DNA from: Sphingopyxis solisilvae
GTDB taxonomy: Bacteria; Pseudomonadota; Alphaproteobacteria; Sphingomonadales; Sphingomonadaceae
Assembly: GCF_015475875.1 (NCBI RefSeq)
Contig: NZ_JADKYM010000021.1
Coordinates: forward strand, 1 to 53,492
Direction: 5' to 3'
DNA length: 53,492 bases
Both the position numbers and the translations under genes were made by a program. Below, piece after piece: positions 27,955 to 37,304 of the stretch. The notes beneath the pieces were generated by a model. It was given only the letters and a program-made list of their open reading frames with translations, was not told the origin of the DNA and did no database searches. Every line of letters starts with the position of its first letter. Within the stretch, counting starts at the first letter, position 1.

Positions 27955-29646
27955 ATGTTGAAAAGATTCCTGCCGCTTGCCGCGGTCTTCACCTTGACCC
28001 TTCCGTCACCCGCCCTCGCACAGGGCGTCACCTCGTCCGCCGACTCGCGCGCGACCGAGGCGGGGCGGCAGATCCTGCATCAGGGCGGCACCGCCGCCGA
28101 CGCCGCGGTCGCGATGGTCGCCGTACTCACATTGGTCGAGCCGCAGTCGAGCGGCATCGGCGGCGGCGGCCTGATGCTGCATCACGACGCCACGGACGGC
28201 AGCATATCGACGATCGACGGCCGCGAAATGGCGCCGGCGGCGGCGAAGCCCGATCGCTTCCTTGGCGCGGACGGGAAGCCGCGCAGCTATTCGGATGCCA
28301 TTCCGGGCGGGCTGTCCGTCGGCGTACCCGGCAATATCCGCCTCATGGAAATGGCGCACAAGAAATGGGGCAAGCTGGAGTGGTCGGCGCTGTTCAAGCC
28401 TGCGATCAAGCTGGCCGAAGAAGGTTTTGAAGTCACCCCGGTGCTCCACAACTGGATGACGCGCTTCGAGCCGCTGTGGAAAGATTTCCCCGATGCGCGC
28501 GCCATCTATTATGTCGACGGCAAACCGGCGCCGGTCGGGACGCGGATCCGCAACCCGGCCTATGCCGCGCTGCTGCGCGACGTCGCGGCGCGCGGCCCCG
28601 ACGCTTTCTACTCCGGCGCCAACGCCCGGGCGATCAGCGATGCGGTCGCCAACGCGCCGCGCAACAAGGCGACGCTGACGGTCAAGGACGTCGCGGCGTA
28701 CAAGGCGAAGGAACGGCCCGCGGTCTGCACGACCTATCGCATCTACAAAGTGTGCGGCATGGGGCCGCCCTCGTCGGGGGCGACGACGGTGTTCGGCATC
28801 CTCGGCATGATCGAGGGCTGGGACATGAAGGCGATGGGCAAGGACAATCCCATGAGCTGGCACCTTTTGTCCGAAGCGATGCAGCTCGCCTATGCCGACC
28901 GCGGTGCCTATCTGGGCGATGGTGATTTTGTCGACGTTCCCGTGGCGGGACTGCTCGACAAGAAATATCTGGCCGAGCGCCGCCGGCTGATCTCGCCCTT
29001 TGGCGCCGCCGGCCGCTACGAACCCGGCACGCCGCCGGGCGCCAAACCGCGTGCCGAGGCACCGCCGATTCCGGAGCAGGGGACGACCCACTTTGCCGTG
29101 GTCGACCAGGCGGGCAATGTCGTGTCGATGACCTCGACGATCGAGAGCATTTTCGGCAGCCACCTGATCGCCAATGGTTATTTCCTCAACAACGAGCTCA
29201 CCGATTTCGACCTCGCCCCGACGGTGAACGGCGTTCCGACCGCCAACCGCGTCCAGGCGGGCAAGCGCCCGCTGTCGTCGATGTCGCCGACGATCGTTTA
29301 CGGCCCCGATAACAAGCCGATCCTGGCGGTCGGTTCGGCGGGCGGCAAGCGCATCATCATGCACGTGACGAAGGTGCTGGTCGGCGTGCTCGACTGGGGG
29401 CTCGACGCGAAATCGGCGATGGAGCTGCCCAACCTGTATTTTGGTGAAAAGGGCGTGCTGATCGAGGATATCGAAGCGGGACAGGCCATTGCCGCAAAGA
29501 TGCAGCCCTTTGGTTACAGCGTGACGCCGACCGACCTCGGATCGAAACTGAACGCGGTCGAGCGCGTCGATGGCGTCTGGCGCGGCGCCGCCGACCCGCG
29601 CGGCCCCGGCACGTCGGCCGTGGATGACGCGCCGCCGCAGGGGTGA
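27955..29646 (+). CDS. ggt: Gamma-glutamyltransferase
   Basis: 563 aa precursor exported to the periplasm by a signal peptide cut near ALA-QG (~22). It removes or transfers the gamma-glutamyl group of glutathione. The self-cleavage site is EQG-Thr377-Thr378-HF, where Thr377 becomes the new N-terminus and nucleophile of the small subunit. Other marks: GGTAADAAVA, SSGIGGGGLM, GPPSSGATTVFGIL, and SMSPTIVYG...VGSAGGKRII. Start ATG 27955 gives a clean signal peptide. Repeat copies lie on both sides. Confidence 0.94.
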   Translation: MLKRFLPLAAVFTLTLPSPALAQGVTSSADSRATEAGRQILHQGGTAADAAVAMVAVLTLVEPQSSGIGGGGLMLHHDATDGSISTIDGREMAPAAAKPDRFLGADGKPRSYSDAIPGGLSVGVPGNIRLMEMAHKKWGKLEWSALFKPAIKLAEEGFEVTPVLHNWMTRFEPLWKDFPDARAIYYVDGKPAPVGTRIRNPAYAALLRDVAARGPDAFYSGANARAISDAVANAPRNKATLTVKDVAAYKAKERPAVCTTYRIYKVCGMGPPSSGATTVFGILGMIEGWDMKAMGKDNPMSWHLLSEAMQLAYADRGAYLGDGDFVDVPVAGLLDKKYLAERRRLISPFGAAGRYEPGTPPGAKPRAEAPPIPEQGTTHFAVVDQAGNVVSMTSTIESIFGSHLIANGYFLNNELTDFDLAPTVNGVPTANRVQAGKRPLSSMSPTIVYGPDNKPILAVGSAGGKRIIMHVTKVLVGVLDWGLDAKSAMELPNLYFGEKGVLIEDIEAGQAIAAKMQPFGYSVTPTDLGSKLNAVERVDGVWRGAADPRGPGTSAVDDAPPQG

Positions 29647-29666
29647 ACGAGCTGATCTTGCTATCT

Positions 29667-29749
29667 CGTCATTGCGAGGGCCGCAGGCCCGTGGCAATCC
29701 AGAGCGGCGCAACACCGCTCTGGATTGCTTCGCTTCGCTCGCAATGACG
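29667..29749. repeat. Palindromic repeat, family B (copy 2, asymmetric)
   Basis: Outer arms CGTCATTGCGAG / CTCGCAATGACG and core CAATCCAGAGCGG / CCGCTCTGGATTG are kept. Between them the left arm carries an extra hairpin GGGCC-GCA-GGCCC where the right arm has CTTCGCTTCG, so the mid-arm no longer pairs. Confidence 0.88.
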
Positions 29750-29800
29750 TGTATTTGAAACGATAAGAACTGAAAAACAGTCTCCCTGGAGAGAGATAGA

Positions 29801-31606
29801 ATGAAGCTGGAAAACCCCCATCTCGACCATTTTCCCAGTCTGGTCGCGATGTTCTTCGATCGCGCGAGCAGGGGCGGCGAAGACCCGTTCCTGTGGCGCA
29901 AGGCCGATCGCGCGTGGCAACCGCTGAGCTGGCGACAGGTCGCCAACCAGGTCGCGGCGCTGGCGCACAATCTGCGCGAGATGGGGCTGAAAGACGGCGA
30001 CCGCGTAGTGCTGGTCAGCGAGAACCGTCCCGAATGGTGCATCGCCGATCTGGGCATCATGGCCGCCGGCTGCATCACCGTGCCGACCTATACCACCAAC
30101 ACCGAACGCGACCACCAGCATATTCTGGACAACAGCGGCGCGCGGGCGGTGATCGTTTCGACCGCGAAGCTGGCGCGCACCTTGATGCCTGCGGTCATGC
30201 GCTCCGACGCGAACATCGTCATCAGCATGGAAAGCCTGCGCGTCGGGCAGCAGGGCGATGTCGCGGTGCATGACTGGGACGGGCTGGTGCAGGGCGGCGA
30301 GGCCTGGCTGGCCGAGGCGCAGACGCGCGGCGCCGCGATGAAGCGCGAGGATACCGCCTGCCTCATTTACACCAGCGGCACCGGCGGCGCGCCGCGCGGG
30401 GTGATGCAGCATCACGGCGCGATCCTGCACAATGCCGCAGGTGCGGCCGAGGTGCTGGTCAATGATTTCGGCATCGGTGACGAAGAGGTGTTCCTGTCGT
30501 TCCTGCCACTCAGCCACGCCTATGAACATTCGGGCGGCCAGTTCCTGCCGATCATGGTCGGGGCGCAAATCTATTATAGCGAGGGGCTCGAAAAGCTCGT
30601 TTCGAACATCGAAGAGACGCGCCCGACGATCATGGTCGTCGTACCGCGCCTGTTCGAGGTGATCCGCGCGCGGATGATCAAATCGGTTGAAAAGCAGGGC
30701 AAACTCGCGAACTGGATGCTGAACCAGGCGCTGCGCGTCGGCGAAAAAGACTATGAGCGCCGGATGGGCGTGCTCGATCGCCCGGTCGACCTGATCCTCG
30801 ACAAATTGTTCCGGCCCAAGATCCAGAAACGCTTTGGTGGGCGAATGAAGGCGCTGGTGTCGGGTGGCGCGCCGCTCAATCCCGAAATCGGCGTGTTCTT
30901 CCATTCGATCGGGCTAACCTTGCTGCAGGGCTATGGCCAGACCGAGGCGGGGCCGGTGATCAGCTGCAACCGCCCGAGCACAGGGATCAAGATGGACACC
31001 GTCGGTCCGCCGCTGATGAACACCGAGGTCCGCATCGCCGACGACGGCGAGATTTTGGTGCGCGGCGAACTGGTGATGAACGGTTATTGGCGCAACGATG
31101 CCGAGACGGCGCGGGTGCTCGTGGACGGTTGGCTGCACACGGGGGATATCGGCCATATCGACGAGAAGGGCCGCATTGTCATCACCGATCGCAAGAAAGA
31201 CCTGATCGTCAACGACAAGGGCGACAATGTGTCGCCGCAGCGCGTCGAGGGCATGCTGACGCTCCAGCCCGAGATTTTGCAGGCGATGGTCTACGGCGAC
31301 AAGCGCCCGCATCTGGTCGGCCTGCTTGTCCCCGACCCCGAATGGATGACCGAATGGGCCGAGGCGGAGGGGTTGCCGAAAGACCTGTGCCGCCTGCGCG
31401 AACATGAAAAATTTCGCGCGGCGCTGCGCGCGGCGGTGGACCGCGTCAACGGCCAGCTGTCGGTGATCGAAAAGGTCCGCAAATTCGACTTCGCCGACGA
31501 GCCGTTCACGATCGAGAATGAACAGATGACGCCTTCGATGAAGATCCGCCGCCATGTGCTGCGCGAGGTCTATGCGGACAAGATAGCGGCGCTGTACAAG
31601 GCATAA
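29801..31606 (+). CDS. Long-chain fatty acid-CoA ligase (AMP-binding)
   Basis: 601 aa, in the size class of FadD15/long-chain acyl-CoA synthetases. Activates a fatty acid with ATP and joins it to CoA. AMP-binding motif YTSGTGGAPRGVMQHH is near residue 188; GYGQTEAGPVISCN is the A5 motif; GWLHTGDIGHIDEKGRIVITDRKKDLIV is the hinge region; a C-terminal lysine lies in MTPSMKIRR. AGAGAGA lies ~8 bp before the ATG. No other fatty-acid degradation gene is adjacent. Confidence 0.92.
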   Translation: MKLENPHLDHFPSLVAMFFDRASRGGEDPFLWRKADRAWQPLSWRQVANQVAALAHNLREMGLKDGDRVVLVSENRPEWCIADLGIMAAGCITVPTYTTNTERDHQHILDNSGARAVIVSTAKLARTLMPAVMRSDANIVISMESLRVGQQGDVAVHDWDGLVQGGEAWLAEAQTRGAAMKREDTACLIYTSGTGGAPRGVMQHHGAILHNAAGAAEVLVNDFGIGDEEVFLSFLPLSHAYEHSGGQFLPIMVGAQIYYSEGLEKLVSNIEETRPTIMVVVPRLFEVIRARMIKSVEKQGKLANWMLNQALRVGEKDYERRMGVLDRPVDLILDKLFRPKIQKRFGGRMKALVSGGAPLNPEIGVFFHSIGLTLLQGYGQTEAGPVISCNRPSTGIKMDTVGPPLMNTEVRIADDGEILVRGELVMNGYWRNDAETARVLVDGWLHTGDIGHIDEKGRIVITDRKKDLIVNDKGDNVSPQRVEGMLTLQPEILQAMVYGDKRPHLVGLLVPDPEWMTEWAEAEGLPKDLCRLREHEKFRAALRAAVDRVNGQLSVIEKVRKFDFADEPFTIENEQMTPSMKIRRHVLREVYADKIAALYKA

Positions 31607-31607
31607 A

Positions 31608-31635
31608 GCCCCTCCCCATCAGGGGAAGGAATTTT
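31608..31635 (+). terminator. Probable terminator of the acyl-CoA ligase gene
   Basis: GCCCCTCCCC-ATCA-GGGGAAGG forms a stem with one mismatch, followed by AATTTT. It begins 1 bp after the stop codon. It looks like the truncated arm of a family D repeat reused as a terminator. Confidence 0.5.
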
Positions 31636-31712
31636 CACTCGCTAGAGCAGACGGGGTTGCGACCCGAAGAACTCGGCGCAAACCGGTCCCCGCCTGCGAC
31701 TGAACCGCCGGT

Positions 31713-32159
31713 TCAGCCAGCGTCCCCCGCCGGTTTGCGATAGGGGACGAATTCGCCAAAGACACAGGTCGGGCCGCGGATGCCGCTCGACCGATCGACC
31801 AGATGGAAAAAATCGCCTTCGCAGGTCGACGATCCGAACTGGCGGACCACCATGATATCGCTATCGCGGGCGAGCCCGGGGCAGCTGTTTTTCAGGTCGT
31901 TGCGGTACACCAGATTGCCGCCCGAACGGTACAAGAGGATGCTGTCCGACACGCGGATCGTGTCGTTGCTGCGGTAATTGGGCAGGCATTTGATCGGGGC
32001 GCCGGGGATCTTGCCCGCCAACTGGCGGTCCAGCCTTTCGGCCTGCCGCGGGGTTAGGGCCGCGGCGCCCGGTTCGGCGGTGCCGGCGGGCGCGCAGCTG
32101 GCGAGCAGCGGCGCAATCGCGACCAGCAGGGCCGCGGCCGGCGGATTCAGCTTTGCCAT
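31713..32159 (-). CDS. DUF6491-like small lipoprotein
   Basis: 148 aa. Signal with lipobox LLASC22 predicts a periplasm-facing lipoprotein. The mature part has IKCLPNY...DTIRVSDSILLYRSGGNLVYRNDLKNSCPGL and CEGDFFHLVD...GPTCVFGEFVPY, with cysteines likely paired; this pattern is like the DUF6491 proteins common in sphingomonads. ATG 32159 is preferred to ATG 32165 because AAGGAG is then 7 bp upstream. Function unknown. It is 64 bp after gloB and may share its transcript. Confidence 0.78.
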   Translation of the reverse strand: MAKLNPPAAALLVAIAPLLASCAPAGTAEPGAAALTPRQAERLDRQLAGKIPGAPIKCLPNYRSNDTIRVSDSILLYRSGGNLVYRNDLKNSCPGLARDSDIMVVRQFGSSTCEGDFFHLVDRSSGIRGPTCVFGEFVPYRKPAGDAG

Positions 32160-32223
32160 GAACATGCTCCTTGAAGCGGGACAGGATAGGCCCGGCAAAT
32201 GAATGGGTGCTGAAGCGGGCGCG

Positions 32224-32952
<729 letters not shown>

Positions 32953-33021
32953 GATCTTCTCCTTTCCATCGTCGCGCCCTTTCAAGACGGAGCGGTGGCG
33001 GCGCAGCCTTGGTCGCGAAGT

Positions 33022-33429
33022 TCAGGGCAACAGGGCGTCATAACCACGCTCGTTGAACTCGATCAGGCAGAATCCATTGCCGAAAGGGTCGGCGAACATG
33101 GCCTGTCTGCCATAAGGCAGGTCCAATGTCTCGCCCTCTTGTACCGCGCCGGCCGCGACGGCTTGCCGGGCGGCATCTTCCAGTCGGGCGACTGAAAAGT
33201 CCGGATGGACCGGCGTCCAGTGCCGGTTGTAGCGGCGAAAATCGCCAGCGCCGGGACCGATCGCCGACCCGGCGCGTTTGGCGATCAAATAGATCGGGAC
33301 CTCACAGCCGGTCAGTTCGGCGATGTCGTTGTCGAACCGCCGCGCAACCGTGAGCCCCAGCGCGCTCGTATAGAAACGTTCCCCAGCGGCGAGGTCGGGC
33401 ACATCAATGTTGACCAACAGCCCGGGCAT
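33022..33429 (-). CDS. VOC-superfamily (glyoxalase/bleomycin resistance-like) protein
   Basis: 135 aa with two beta-alpha-beta-beta-beta units. MPGLLVNIDVPDLAAGERFYTSALGLTVARRFD opens the fold and AMFADPFGNGFCLIEFNERGYD closes it. The first-half metal histidine expected after a HxxI start is absent (LLVNIDV), so a typical GloA-like metal site is doubtful. The gene is 11 bp after gloA and 69 bp before gloB, probably in one transcript. The substrate is unknown. Confidence 0.83.
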   Translation of the reverse strand: MPGLLVNIDVPDLAAGERFYTSALGLTVARRFDNDIAELTGCEVPIYLIAKRAGSAIGPGAGDFRRYNRHWTPVHPDFSVARLEDAARQAVAAGAVQEGETLDLPYGRQAMFADPFGNGFCLIEFNERGYDALLP

Positions 33430-33440
33430 CGCGGCGACGT

Positions 33441-33878
33441 CTACCAGCTGCCTGTATTGGGCATCGATGCCCAGGGTTCCTGCGGCGGCAGATGGCCTTC
33501 CTGCAACAGCTCGACCGAAATGCCGTCGGGCGAGCGCACGAACGCCATATGCCCGTCGCGTGGCGGGCGGTTGATCGTCACCCCTGCGTCCATCAGCCGC
33601 TGGCACGTCGCGTAGATATCGTCGACCCGGTACGCGAGATGGCCGAAATTGCGGCCGCCCGTATATTCCTCCGGGGTGCTGCCGTCCGCCGGCGGCCAAT
33701 TATAGGTCAGCTCGACCTCGGCGATGCCGGCCTGTCCGGGCGCGGCAAGGAAGATGAGCGTGAAGCGCCCGGCCTCGTTATCGAAACGGCGCACTTCCTC
33801 CAGTCCGATCAGCTTGAAGAAATCGACGGTGGCTTGCGGGTCCGACACGCGGATCATCGTGTGAAGATATTTGGTCAT
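33441..33878 (-). CDS. gloA: Lactoylglutathione lyase (glyoxalase I)
   Basis: 145 aa, typical GloA size. Isomerises the methylglyoxal-glutathione adduct to S-lactoylglutathione. The four metal ligands are present at His6, Glu56, His80 and Glu123, close to the spacing of the nickel-dependent bacterial enzyme. [21 protein letters not shown] and [12 protein letters not shown] are family motifs. It lies upstream of the second VOC gene and gloB on the same strand. Confidence 0.93.
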   Translation of the reverse strand: MTKYLHTMIRVSDPQATVDFFKLIGLEEVRRFDNEAGRFTLIFLAAPGQAGIAEVELTYNWPPADGSTPEEYTGGRNFGHLAYRVDDIYATCQRLMDAGVTINRPPRDGHMAFVRSPDGISVELLQEGHLPPQEPWASMPNTGSW

Positions 33879-33887
33879 GCGCCCATA

Positions 33888-34325
33888 TTAGGCGCGAAGC
33901 GTCCGACCTTCAAATGCTTCGAACAAAGATGTGAACTCATCGGGCACCGGCGCCGTTGCCCCTTGCGCTTCCTCGACATGGACGTTGACGATCGTGCCCG
34001 CGGCCCGCAGATCGTCTTGGCCCGCGCCATGCAGTTCGAACAAAAAGGTCATCGAACTTCGGCCCACGCGTGAGGCGCGTACGCAAATGTCGATTTCCTC
34101 GTCGAGCAGGATCGGCACCTTGTAATCGACCTCGGCGCGCGCGACGTGGAATTCGGGGCTGTCGCGCTGCGGCCAGCGGTCATAAACGCCCGCGGCGCGC
34201 CAATATTCGGTGATGCCAAGGTCGAAATATTCGAGGTAACGGCTGTTGAACACCACCGCCTGCGCGTCGATCTCGGCATAGCGCACGCGCTTGGTTACAT
34301 GAAATTTGAAGTCGCTGCGGGCCAT
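33888..34325 (-). CDS. Acyl-CoA thioesterase, 4-hydroxybenzoyl-CoA thioesterase type
   Basis: 145 aa hot-dog-fold enzyme. VRYAEIDAQAVVFNSRYLEYFD is the catalytic segment of this class, with Asp20 as the likely acid/nucleophile, and YLEYFDLGITEYWR follows as the central helix. It hydrolyses an acyl-CoA thioester; chain length is unknown. GAGGAC precedes ATG 34325. It ends 9 bp before gloA. Confidence 0.9.
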   Translation of the reverse strand: MARSDFKFHVTKRVRYAEIDAQAVVFNSRYLEYFDLGITEYWRAAGVYDRWPQRDSPEFHVARAEVDYKVPILLDEEIDICVRASRVGRSSMTFLFELHGAGQDDLRAAGTIVNVHVEEAQGATAPVPDEFTSLFEAFEGRTLRA

Positions 34326-34334
34326 ATCTGTCCT

Positions 34335-35090
34335 CTAACTGTTGGTGAACCGCGCGACGGTGTCGATCAGCAGCGCGATGTCGGTCTCGCGCGACAGGCG
34401 GTGGTCGCCGCCCTTGACGAGCGTGACCTGTACATCCGTGCTGGCGAGCGCTGCCGCCAGGCGCAGGCTGATGTCGGACGGCACGTCGCCATCCTCCTGC
34501 CCGTGCAGCAGCCGCACCGGGCAGGCGAGGGGGATGACGGTGTCGAGCAACCGGTTCGCCTCGCCCGACTGGAAAAAGCCGCGCGTCGTCACATAGGGCT
34601 GGTCGCTGTACGGGGTTTCCTCGACCAACGCCCCCTCGGCCATGATGATCGCCTTTTCGGAATCGCTGAAACCCCAGGCAGTGAAATCGGGCGCCGCCGC
34701 GATGCCGACCAGCCCGGCGACGCGGCCCGCCCCGTCGCGCCGGACCAGCGCCAGCGCGGTCAGCAGCATCAACCAGCCGCCCATCGACGATCCGACGACG
34801 ATAACCGGTCCCTCGACCTTGGCGTCGATCAGGTCGAGCACATCACCGCGCCAGTCGAGCAGGGTCTGGTCGGCGAACAGCCCGTCCGACAAACCGCATC
34901 CGGCATAGTCGAGCAACAGGCACGCCTGACCCTCGCTCGCCGCCCAGTCGAACAGCGCCGTCGCCTTGCCGCCCGCCATGTCGGACATATAGCCGGGCAA
35001 AAAGACGATCGTTGGTCCGGTGCCCGGGGTGAAGCGAAACGCCAGCCGCGGCCGACCGACGCGCTCCAGAAATTCGGGGGCTGTGTCCAC
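34335..35090 (-). CDS. Alpha/beta hydrolase
   Basis: 251 aa if GTG 35090 is the start; no ATG fits and the ribosome binding site is weak. The nucleophile elbow is GSSMGG in VIVVGSSMGGWL, TIVFLPGYMSDMAGGKA carries the oxyanion loop, and the acid and base are in LLHGQEDGDVP and KGGDHRLS. This is the layout of short peptidase- or esterase-like hydrolases. It lies 5 bp after the DUF6356 stop and 9 bp before the thioesterase. Substrate unknown. Confidence 0.84.
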   Translation of the reverse strand: MDTAPEFLERVGRPRLAFRFTPGTGPTIVFLPGYMSDMAGGKATALFDWAASEGQACLLLDYAGCGLSDGLFADQTLLDWRGDVLDLIDAKVEGPVIVVGSSMGGWLMLLTALALVRRDGAGRVAGLVGIAAAPDFTAWGFSDSEKAIIMAEGALVEETPYSDQPYVTTRGFFQSGEANRLLDTVIPLACPVRLLHGQEDGDVPSDISLRLAAALASTDVQVTLVKGGDHRLSRETDIALLIDTVARFTNS

Positions 35091-35095
35091 CGCGG

Positions 35096-35350
35096 TCAGA
35101 TCACCCAGTCGATCGTGTTCATCTGGGTGACGGCCTGACCTTTGGCGCGCCGCTGTTCGACCATGATCCGGTTCAGCCGCTGGATCGTATCGCTGCCGGT
35201 GGTGATGCACCAGCCGGGGACGACCGCGTGAACCAGCGCGCACAGCCCGCCCCAGATCATCGTCACCCCGAATTTCGACGCGACGCCGAAATGCTCGATA
35301 TAGTTCTCGTTGACGCTTTTCGGGTGATCGACGAACAGGCGCTTGAACAC
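35096..35350 (-). CDS. DUF6356-like small protein
   Basis: 84 aa from GTG 35350, with AAAGGAG 9 bp upstream. The sequence FVDHPKSVNENYIEHFGVASKFGVTMIWGGLCALVHAVVPGWC, with a hydrophobic helix at ~27-46, is characteristic of a conserved alphaproteobacterial family of unknown role. The C-terminal ~30 residues are polar. It heads the leftward group that continues through the hydrolase, thioesterase and gloA. Confidence 0.78.
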   Translation of the reverse strand: MFKRLFVDHPKSVNENYIEHFGVASKFGVTMIWGGLCALVHAVVPGWCITTGSDTIQRLNRIMVEQRRAKGQAVTQMNTIDWVI

Positions 35351-35427
35351 GGGCAGGGCTCCTTTACGGCTGCCGCTGCCCTAGCGAGCGGGCGACCGGC
35401 TCGCAAGGGCAGGCTGCCGCCCGGTGC

Positions 35428-36354
35428 TCATTCGGTGAGGAAGGCATCGACTGCCTTGGCAAAGGCTTCGGGCTGGTCGAGCATGATGAAGTGGCGACTG
35501 CCGGGCACCATTTGCGGGGTGAAGCGGGCGAGCCCCGCATATTGCGGCTCGAACGCGGTCTTGGCGCGCTCTGGCGGCATCAACGCGTCGTCCTGCGCAT
35601 AGAGCAAGGTGACCGGCACCGCGACCGCTCCCAGTTCGCTGCGCAGGTCGGTGGTCATGACATCGTAAAACACCTGCCCCGTGACGCGCGGATCGGCCTG
35701 GCGCATCCAGCCGGCGATCGCGGTGCGTCCGGCGGCGCTGTTCGACATGCCCGCGGCCATGCTGGCCGGGCCGGGATCGGTGACGGGGGTCGTCGGCACC
35801 GGCTGGCCATATTGCGCGCGCATCATCGCGGCCATCTGTTCGGCCTGCGGCTTCATGCTCTCCGCCGTCGCGGTGGGGTCGAACAGGGTGCCGATAAAGG
35901 GCAGCGCGTCGACGATCATCAGCTTGCCGACCTCGCCCGGCGCGCGCGCCGCGATCATCAGCCCGGTCAGCCCGCCCATCGAATGGCCGATGACCGCGGG
36001 CGCGGCGCGGCCCTGATCGGTGATGCAGTCGTCGATATAGTCGGCAAGCTCGCGCATCATCGGGTCGAGCACCGGCCCCTCGGCATTGACCCCCGCCGCG
36101 TCGCCAAAGCCGCGGATCTGGACGCGGTGCAGGCGGTGCGAGCCTTTCAGCCGGTCGGCGGTGGCGTCCCATACGCTGCGCGGGCTCGACAGGCCGGGGA
36201 TCAGGACGACGTCGGGGCCGTCGCCCTCGACCAGCACGGTGATGCGCTTGCCTTCGACCAGCCCCGTCGGACAGGGCTCGGCGGCGTGCGCCGGGCTCGC
36301 GATCAGGCCGGCGAGCAGGGCGAGAACGGCCATGACGGTGATGCGGTTTTTCAT
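35428..36354 (-). CDS. Secreted alpha/beta hydrolase
   Basis: 308 aa with a signal peptide cut near AHA-AEPC (~24), so periplasmic. Nucleophile elbow GHSMGG in PAVIGHSMGGLTGL; oxyanion loop VVLIPGLSSPRSVWD; acid in YAQDDALMPP; catalytic His in PGSRHFIMLD. MAA-rich middle (residues ~165-215) is the lid. It begins 5 bp after the XRE gene stop, so it is probably the last gene of the XRE/membrane-protein unit. Substrate unknown. Confidence 0.87.
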   Translation of the reverse strand: MKNRITVMAVLALLAGLIASPAHAAEPCPTGLVEGKRITVLVEGDGPDVVLIPGLSSPRSVWDATADRLKGSHRLHRVQIRGFGDAAGVNAEGPVLDPMMRELADYIDDCITDQGRAAPAVIGHSMGGLTGLMIAARAPGEVGKLMIVDALPFIGTLFDPTATAESMKPQAEQMAAMMRAQYGQPVPTTPVTDPGPASMAAGMSNSAAGRTAIAGWMRQADPRVTGQVFYDVMTTDLRSELGAVAVPVTLLYAQDDALMPPERAKTAFEPQYAGLARFTPQMVPGSRHFIMLDQPEAFAKAVDAFLTE

Positions 36355-36359
36355 GATCG

Positions 36360-36551
36360 TCAGTCTTTCAGGAAAATGGCTTCGATCGGCAGGCCGAACA
36401 GGTCGGCGATGCGAAAGGCGAGCGGCAGCGAAGGGTCATATTTGCCCGTTTCGATCGCGTTGACCGACTGGCGCGACACCTCCAGCCGGTCGGCAAGATC
36501 CTGCTGGCTCCAGTCGCGCTCGGCGCGCAGGACTTTGAGGCGGTTCTTCAC
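36360..36551 (-). CDS. Small XRE-family regulator
   Basis: 63 aa, little more than a Cro/CI helix-turn-helix (LKVLRAERDWSQQDLADRLEVSRQSVNAIETGKYDPS) followed by LAFRIADLFGLPIEAIF. GTG 36551 overlaps the stop of the membrane-protein gene (GTGA), so it is translated with it. It most likely binds the repeated TTGACA-type sites in front of the unit (37160-37202) and controls its own expression. Confidence 0.9.
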   Translation of the reverse strand: MKNRLKVLRAERDWSQQDLADRLEVSRQSVNAIETGKYDPSLPLAFRIADLFGLPIEAIFLKD

Positions 36552-36961
36552 GGGCAGGGTCCGCCGTCACCGATCGTCACCTTGTTGACCAGCGACCCGA
36601 CCGCCAGCCCGAGGCACCAGACCGGAAACACATAGAAGAGCGGCACCCGCGGCACGTCGGTGAACAGTTCCAAAATGCCCCAGCCGCTTGCCAGTGCCAG
36701 CGTGAGGCCGGTCGCAACCAGCATCTTGCGGATTTCCAGCATCCGGACATATTCGTCGGTCAGTTCGGCGATGTAGCGCGCCATCGCCCAGATAAAGCCC
36801 GAAGTGGCGAGCGCCGGAACCAGCGCCACCGCAACGGTCAGCGGGGTCGCCGCGGCATCGTCGGGAATGATCCAGCTCGCCAACATGACAGTCGCGATAT
36901 AGGCCAGCGAAATCGGGATCATGCGGCCGACGTACCGGCGCTGCGCGGGGTTGGCGGCCAT
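36548..36961 (-). CDS. Four-helix membrane protein linked to XRE regulator
   Basis: 137 aa. Hydrophobic spans at about residues 15-32, 41-60, 80-99 and 106-125. A basic start and the loop ARYIAELTDEYVRMLEIRKM between helices 2 and 3 predict an inner-membrane protein. The family is not recognised. It starts 3 bp after the 54-aa gene and overlaps the regulator gene, an arrangement seen for small membrane proteins whose expression is set by the adjoining Cro/CI-like protein. Confidence 0.78.
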   Translation of the reverse strand: MAANPAQRRYVGRMIPISLAYIATVMLASWIIPDDAAATPLTVAVALVPALATSGFIWAMARYIAELTDEYVRMLEIRKMLVATGLTLALASGWGILELFTDVPRVPLFYVFPVWCLGLAVGSLVNKVTIGDGGPCP

Positions 36962-36964
36962 CGC

Positions 36965-37129
36965 TCAACCCTTCCGGCAAGCTGCACGCGGGGTGGTCGC
37001 GAGCATAATGATGGGCAGGACGAGGACAAGAATGCTGCCCACCGTCCCCGGAATCGCGTCGGCGATCCACGCGAGGGCAATGGCGAGGCTGGCGGACGCC
37101 CACAGCAAGGCACGGATTAGAGGTGGCAT
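36965..37129 (-). CDS. Very small membrane protein
   Basis: 54 aa from ATG 37129 with AAGGGAGC in front. Two hydrophobic segments (about residues 5-21 and 23-43) fill most of it; the tail is basic (TTPRAACRKG). No family recognised. It is first in the three-gene membrane/XRE unit behind the repeat-bearing promoter. A longer frame to 37210 crosses the operator and is rejected. Confidence 0.68.
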   Translation of the reverse strand: MPPLIRALLWASASLAIALAWIADAIPGTVGSILVLVLPIIMLATTPRAACRKG

Positions 37130-37159
37130 CGGTAAAGCTCCCTTGTTATTCAGTAAAGG

Positions 37160-37202
37160 AACATTGACATGATGAGTCGGATTTGTCAAGTAACATTGAC
37201 AA
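37160..37202 (-). promoter_or_regulatory. Promoter with repeated TTGACA-type operator sites
   Basis: AACATTGACA occurs twice in direct orientation (37160-37169, 37192-37201), 32 bp apart, about three helical turns. TTGTCAA (37183-37189) and TTGACAA (37196-37202) form an inverted pair that includes a leftward -35 TTGACA (37189-37184). A plausible -10 for it, CAATGT, lies 17 bp on. The geometry suits an XRE dimer covering the -35. Binding is inferred. Confidence 0.5.
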
Positions 37203-37304
37203 AATGACAAGGGCGCTATTGACGCGGCGCGACCCGATCAGCTTTCGTGATCACGCCGGTCAGCGCGTTGCAGGCGGTACAGCGAGCTTTTCGGCGGCCC
37301 GTTC

